Origin: Acanthacorydalis orientalis
Taxonomy: Eukaryota; Arthropoda; Insecta; Megaloptera; Corydalidae
Direction of reading: 5' to 3'
Length of the DNA: 64,000 bases
Assembly: GCA_034766995.1 (NCBI GenBank)
Contig: CM068314.1
Coordinates: 15,699,201-15,763,200, forward strand
Shown here: in pieces, positions 59,790 to 64,000 of the stretch
How the letters are laid out: the number at the start of each line of letters is the position of its first letter
Position numbering within the stretch: position 1 is the stretch's first letter
The notes under the pieces: model-generated
Told to the model about the DNA's origin: nothing
The model's input: the letters and a program-made list of their open reading frames with translations, nothing else
The model's database searches: none
Program-made: the position numbers and the translations under genes

Positions 59790-60309
59790 TTAGGTTGGTA
59801 GAAAAATAATTGCGATTTATGATCTTCAAATTCATATACTTTTTTAAATTTAAGTTGTTTTAAGTGGTGCAAAACTGTTGAATGACTAACACTTCACTTT
59901 TGTTCAAGCTCTTGAATTGTGTGTTCTGATTAAAATCACGCATTCAGTAAGTTGTTATGAACTGAAGAACACCCGCGACCTTCTTCATCTTCAAGGCTCT
60001 CATCCCCACCATAAAATTTTTGTAACCACCATTGTATATTTAACAGTACACACACTAAAAAGACCGTTTAGTTTACGAGCAGTTTTTTTTTTACTACCAG
60101 TTTTAAACTCAAATGAAATTGCTCTTATTTGCTTCTTTTCCATCTTTAATTCAATATCCCAATTTGAAACAAAATTAATGATATAATCAAAATCAATATT
60201 ACGAAAATACAGACCGAAAAATGCATTTTAAAATGATATTAACACGAACATGATGATGTGAATATTTCATTGAAAAAAATTAAGACTAGGATTCAGAAAA
60301 CCAACCTAA
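59790..60309 (-). mobile_element. Mariner-derived MITE, internal-deletion copy 4
   Basis: TTAGGTTGGTAGAAAAATAA on the left, with TA before it at 59788-59789. The right end is ACCAACCTAA at 60300-60309, followed by TA at 60310-60311, so the target duplication is intact. The right terminal repeat has lost its inner half (TTCAGAAAACCAACC joins directly). Length is about 520 bp. The start codon region (minus strand, about 60142) reads M-E-K-K-Q-I-R-A-I, and E-S-L-E-D-E-E is clear near 60000. After S-H-S-T-V the frame is open through the deletion junction and terminal repeat. The plus-strand open frame at 59917-60186 is antisense and meaningless. Confidence 0.92.
59850..60142 (-). pseudogene. DNA-binding half of Hsmar1/SETMAR-like transposase
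   Basis: M-E-K-K-Q-I-R-A-I at the start, K-T-A-R-K-L-N in the first helix-turn-helix, E-S-L-E-D-E-E-G in the linker, and S-V-S-H-S-T-V in the second helix-turn-helix. Several small deletions break the frame between about 60030 and 60120. No catalytic half exists. The retained portion equals that of the copies at 22960 and 47710. Confidence 0.83.
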
Positions 60310-60311
60310 TA

Positions 60312-61402
60312 TATTTTATTATTGAGAGATAGTATAAACAACAATTGTAAATTAATATAAATCTTTTTTAGTACTAACTACTTCATTGTTTATATTATTT
60401 TTCATTTTGCAATGGTATATTCTAGGTAATTTGACGAATTTAATGTTTTATCACTTAAAAATTCAGTATTTAATTTGCGAATTTCTAATATTAAGAAAAT
60501 ATTGTAAACATTTTTAATTGCTGAAAATAATTAATATGTGGAGTATAATTATTTTATGGTTTTAGGTAAATAGATTTTTTGGCTATTTTTTCTATATAAT
60601 TCTTTGTATTAGTCGTTATAGTTGATTTATTCATAAATGTCTTATTTGAAATTTATTTTTTAATTAATTTCTCGAGTTCACTGACTATATTTTTTCTGAT
60701 AATTTATTTATTTATTTTAGGTGTTAAAGTCATAAAAATAACGTAAAAATTTATTACATATTAAACAATTATTTATAAATTTATTATTTTTAAAAGTACT
60801 AATTAAAACTGAATAACACCCTCGTCCTCGCCCTCCCTAACCCCTTAACAATAATTAATAACTTAGTCTTATGACAATTTATATATTATAAATAAAGCAA
60901 TTATTTATTAACTTATTATTTTTAAATGTTCTAAAACGTATTACGTATACGTAAACGTATTTAAACTGAATAAAAGTAAAACTGATTGTAATTATGAAAA
61001 AAAATGATTTCCTGGAATTTCAAGACTTGATACTTTTCTGAGAAATAATGTATTTTTAGACAATTAAATTTAAAAATACTTATTCTTGTTTATTATTTGA
61101 CCTAGTTCATTTCAAGATGAATTTATTACACAACTCACGATTTTGTGTTCTTTTAATAAAAATTGTTATTAAATAATTGTGTATTAAATTAGATTACGTT
61201 TAATATTGATACATTTTAATACATCTAATGGAAATAAATAGTCGTAAAACTTATTGTCAAAATAACCATCCAGATAGATTCATCTCTAAAACATTTTTAT
61301 CTTTTCATTTCCACAGACCGTAAACACATCAAATATTTGGAAATATCTATTTCATTTCTGGAAATAAATGTTCAACTGAACATATATGAATTATATCATG
61401 TT
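60312..61402. other. AT-rich spacer, nothing recognised
   Basis: A short CCCTCGTCCTCGCCCTCCC tract occurs at about 60820-60839, a small pyrimidine island with no clear meaning. No gene recognised. Confidence 0.5.
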
Positions 61403-61480
61403 CAGAAGTGTCAAATTTGTGACCATGACTTCTCGATTGACAAGCCACTAAATTTCTATACACTTCCCACTATCTCGACG
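61403..61480 (+). mobile_element. Possible hAT-type terminal remnant
   Basis: CAGAAGTGTCAAATTTGTGA followed by CCATGACTTCTCG resembles the hAT-type CAGRRGTGTCAAACT-GTGGCC end and the candidate at 14447. No partner end or target duplication was found. Confidence 0.25.
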
Positions 61481-62249
61481 CAGTGCGTCTAAACGTTATC
61501 AAAACACAATACATCAATTTTTGTTAATGTAAAATCGATATAGCAGACTTGGACATCAAATTGAGAGGAAAAGCAATATTTCACAAAAACATATATACAC
61601 ACATTCGTACACAAAACATACAGAATAATTGTATTATAGAATACTACGGTGTGATGAATATTTTTATTGAATATTGTACCTTCTACATTTTACCTTACCG
61701 TATTTTCACAACACAGATAATACATACTATATATATATATATATATATATATATCCTATGAAAAACAATCAACAAAATAATTCATTTTAGCCGAACTGAA
61801 AAGTATGAAAATTATTTTACTTCATAAAAGCCCACGGTTATTCTCTAATTTAAAGAAGATTCTTTATAAGTAATTAACTTTTTTAATTTCATTATTTGTT
61901 AATTTTCAATATAAACATTTATCTCGTAGTAATAATTAAGGTGTAATAAAAATAAATTTATTTTTAATTACATAAAAAATATTTTGTTGAATGAAACGAA
62001 AATTATTATTAAAAAATTAATGAGTTTTCAGTCAATTAAATTTAAAGAATGTTTCACAATTAAACATTTTTTTCAATATGTTATACATGAAAAAGCTGCA
62101 ATTATAATTTCATTGATTTTTTGACAGAATATAATGTATAAAAACCGATATAATTTCTAGAAAAGCAATAAATTTGTCTTACATAAAATATGTATAACTG
62201 TTAATAAGTAAATAAATACTAAAAATTTAATTTGAGATATTATAAGACA
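61481..62249. other. AT-rich spacer with a short (TA)n run
   Basis: TA array at 61729-61754. The 70-codon frame at 61549-61761 (+) ends in that array and has no motif. Confidence 0.5.
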
Positions 62250-62445
62250 GTTTAACATTGTAGCTAAATTCACTTTCACAAATCAATTTTTCCGAATATT
62301 AATGCTCTGAGAATAATAGCAACTTTATTAAAATGCGAATAATCAATAATCAGATATGATTTATAATCTATTATTGAATCGTTTTGACCAGAAATATTTT
62401 TATGATTTGTGATGGAGTAGAGAATTTATTTGTGAAACTGAGATA
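62250..62445 (+). mobile_element. Foldback MITE family, single arm with both outer ends
   Basis: GCTAAATTCACTTTCACAAA at the left end, AATGCTCTGAGAATAATAGC, AAATGCGAATAATCAATAAT, GTTTTGACCAGAAATATTTT, GATTTGTGATGGAGTAGAGA, and TTTATTTGTGAAACTGAG at the right end as the inverted partner. A 60-codon minus-strand frame at 62371-62553 overlaps it by chance. Confidence 0.7.
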
Positions 62446-63569
62446 TATTTTTCTTCGGTAATAAATTTTCACTATTTGGAAGTAAAATTTGTTACTGGAA
62501 CTCTTCAAAATATCTCTTTGTTCATATTCATAATTGAATATATTTGTATACATAGGAGGTAACGACCTGATTCACGAAGTGAATTATCATACTGTAAGTC
62601 AACTTATCATTATTTAAAATTTAAATGTTTACTTGAATTTTTCGTAATAATAATTTTTGTGTAAATAAATATTATTTACAAAAGTTATCACTGAATATTG
62701 AGCAGTTCTGCTTTAGATATCGGGTTAGTAAAATTTCAATAAATAGAATTTGTGTTAAACTTACTGTAAAGTTCATGTACTTTCAGACGTCATAAAAATG
62801 TAAGAGTTTATTTTCAAGTTTTATGCGATTCTTTACTTTCATGATGTAATTTCAAATGTTGAATTTCGGTTTGTCGCAATGTATATAGTACTTCTTTTCT
62901 ACACGAATTTTCGTTTGATTAAAAAGTAACAAATTTTATATACAGATAAATTCTTATTTAATCGCAAAAGAAGCATTAAAAATGTTTTATAAAAACTCAT
63001 TAATGATAAATTAAAATGTAAAAATTCGGAACAGCATTACAAAAACCCCACATTAAAAGCTAATTATACTCTCGAGTAAAGCCAAAAAATTCTTAACCAC
63101 AACAACAGTCAAAATATATCCACCAAAAGAGATACTGATAAATGAAATACGTATTAACGTTCTTTTTCTATACCATTTATATAATTTCATCGTACTCTAA
63201 ATTCATATACATCTTCTGAAGACAGAATGAAAAAAAACACAATCTCTGTAATAGAAAGTTAAAGAAATCCGTAACATAGATTCCTCTTCAACATGGATAA
63301 TAAATTCGTGGTCGGAATACTTTTGCCTAATTTTCTTAATTTACGTCTGTACTCGCATAATGCTTTTTCGTGCTTTAAGAGATAGTTATAAATCAGTAGC
63401 CCGTAGAGGTCGGGTGAATTGTGTAGGTATTTTCGTTAATTGTTCTGTATTTATATAATGCTTCGTACATGTTTCATACTCGTGCCTATAAGATATGTTA
63501 TGATTAACCTACGTCCGTTTTCAAATGAATGCTAACATTGTTCATGTTTATTTTCAGTAAACTCACACA

Positions 63570-63572
<3 letters not shown>
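62446..63572. other. AT-rich spacer, less AT-rich at 63280-63520
   Basis: The stretch 63280-63520 has more CpG (GGTCGGAATACTTTTGCC, GTAGCCCGTAGAGGTCGGG). GGTCGGGTGA also occurs at 34927 next to the pogo-like motif. No gene recognised. Confidence 0.4.

Positions 63573-63603
<31 letters not shown>
63573..63603. repeat. (TA)n microsatellite
   Basis: About 15 TA units after ACACATGCA. Confidence 0.95.
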
Positions 63604-63607
<4 letters not shown>

Positions 63608-64000
63608 CCAATTATATAAATTGAGTCTTAATTAATCTCAATTGAAGGAGATATTCATTAAAATTATTATTCAATTTATATCACTTCATTATATAAATTG
63701 CTATATTAATTGGATAATGAACACATATTTGTGTATGATATTGACTAAAAATGAAATATTTTTCTAATTATTAAATTTATTTGCGTTTATCAACTGATAT
63801 AAATAAAATGAATATAACACACTTTTTTGTTGTATTTTTTTCATTTAATTTTTCATTAAGATTTGCTCAATTATTAAATGAATACCCTTCAACATTAAGA
63901 TATAATTTAAAATGTATTGTAATTAGACAATTACATTTTTGTCTAGTAGAACTGTAGTCAAATTTAAACAACCGAACCAATAAAATTTCTATCTTTGTAC
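63604..64000. other. AT-rich spacer, nothing recognised
   Basis: No feature recognised to the end of the window. Confidence 0.5.

Noticed and set aside
59917..60186. 89-codon plus-strand open frame
   Set aside because: It lies antisense to the transposase remnant of a mariner MITE, and the plus-strand protein has no meaning. The same applies to 47896-48078.

Overview
This window looks like non-coding nuclear DNA from an extremely AT-rich animal genome. By eye G+C is about a quarter, stop codons occur in every frame, and dinucleotide (TA)n arrays recur roughly every 1-1.5 kb. The recognisable mobile DNA is of metazoan type (mariner elements of two lineages, foldback MITEs, possible hAT and pogo remnants). 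An arthropod, most likely an insect, fits best, but nothing here fixes the clade. I found no bacterial gene organisation, rRNA, credible tRNA or CRISPR array, and no host protein-coding exon I can defend. Nearly every open frame over 60 codons is either a (TA)n array read as Ile-Tyr, a frame antisense to a transposon, or a chance opening.

Layout. 1-9 kb: AT-rich spacer with microsatellites, a 5' mariner fragment (3133-3270) and foldback-family pieces (2.4, 6.2, 7.4 kb). 9-12 kb: two long inverted repeats (9347-9796 and 11017-11158). 12-22 kb: the densest microsatellite stretch, a truncated mariner with a readable N-terminus (13186-13580) and a possible hAT end (14447). 22-24 kb: a mariner-derived MITE inside a larger inverted duplication (22398-23500). 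24-35 kb: spacer with foldback copies, a degenerate 10-bp minisatellite (26860-27047), a GC-rich block followed by paired CCAAT motifs (31.2-31.65 kb) and a pogo-like pair of motifs (34.45/34.89 kb). 35.6-35.9 kb: a GC-rich island. 36-45 kb: spacer with long (TA)n arrays and one copy of an unclassified repeat (44.2-44.5 kb; relative at 20.8-21.1 kb). 45-53 kb: a cluster of foldback copies interleaved with two more mariner MITEs (47646-48200, 50200-50531). 53-57 kb: spacer. 56990-58304: a structurally complete but inactivated mariner with matched inverted repeats, a TA duplication and the D,D34D residues. 58.8-59.35 kb: the strongest CpG-rich island. 59790-60309: a fourth mariner MITE. The rest is spacer with one foldback copy near 62.3 kb.

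Two family-level patterns organise the window. Four MITEs share one deletion: they keep the terminal repeats and the DNA-binding half of an Hsmar1/SETMAR-like transposase and lack the whole catalytic half. Separately, about twenty dispersed pieces belong to a foldback family whose complete form has two long mirrored arms. The best candidates for host function are the GC-rich islands, which could be promoters, enhancers, 5' exons or ncRNA genes; sequence alone does not decide which.
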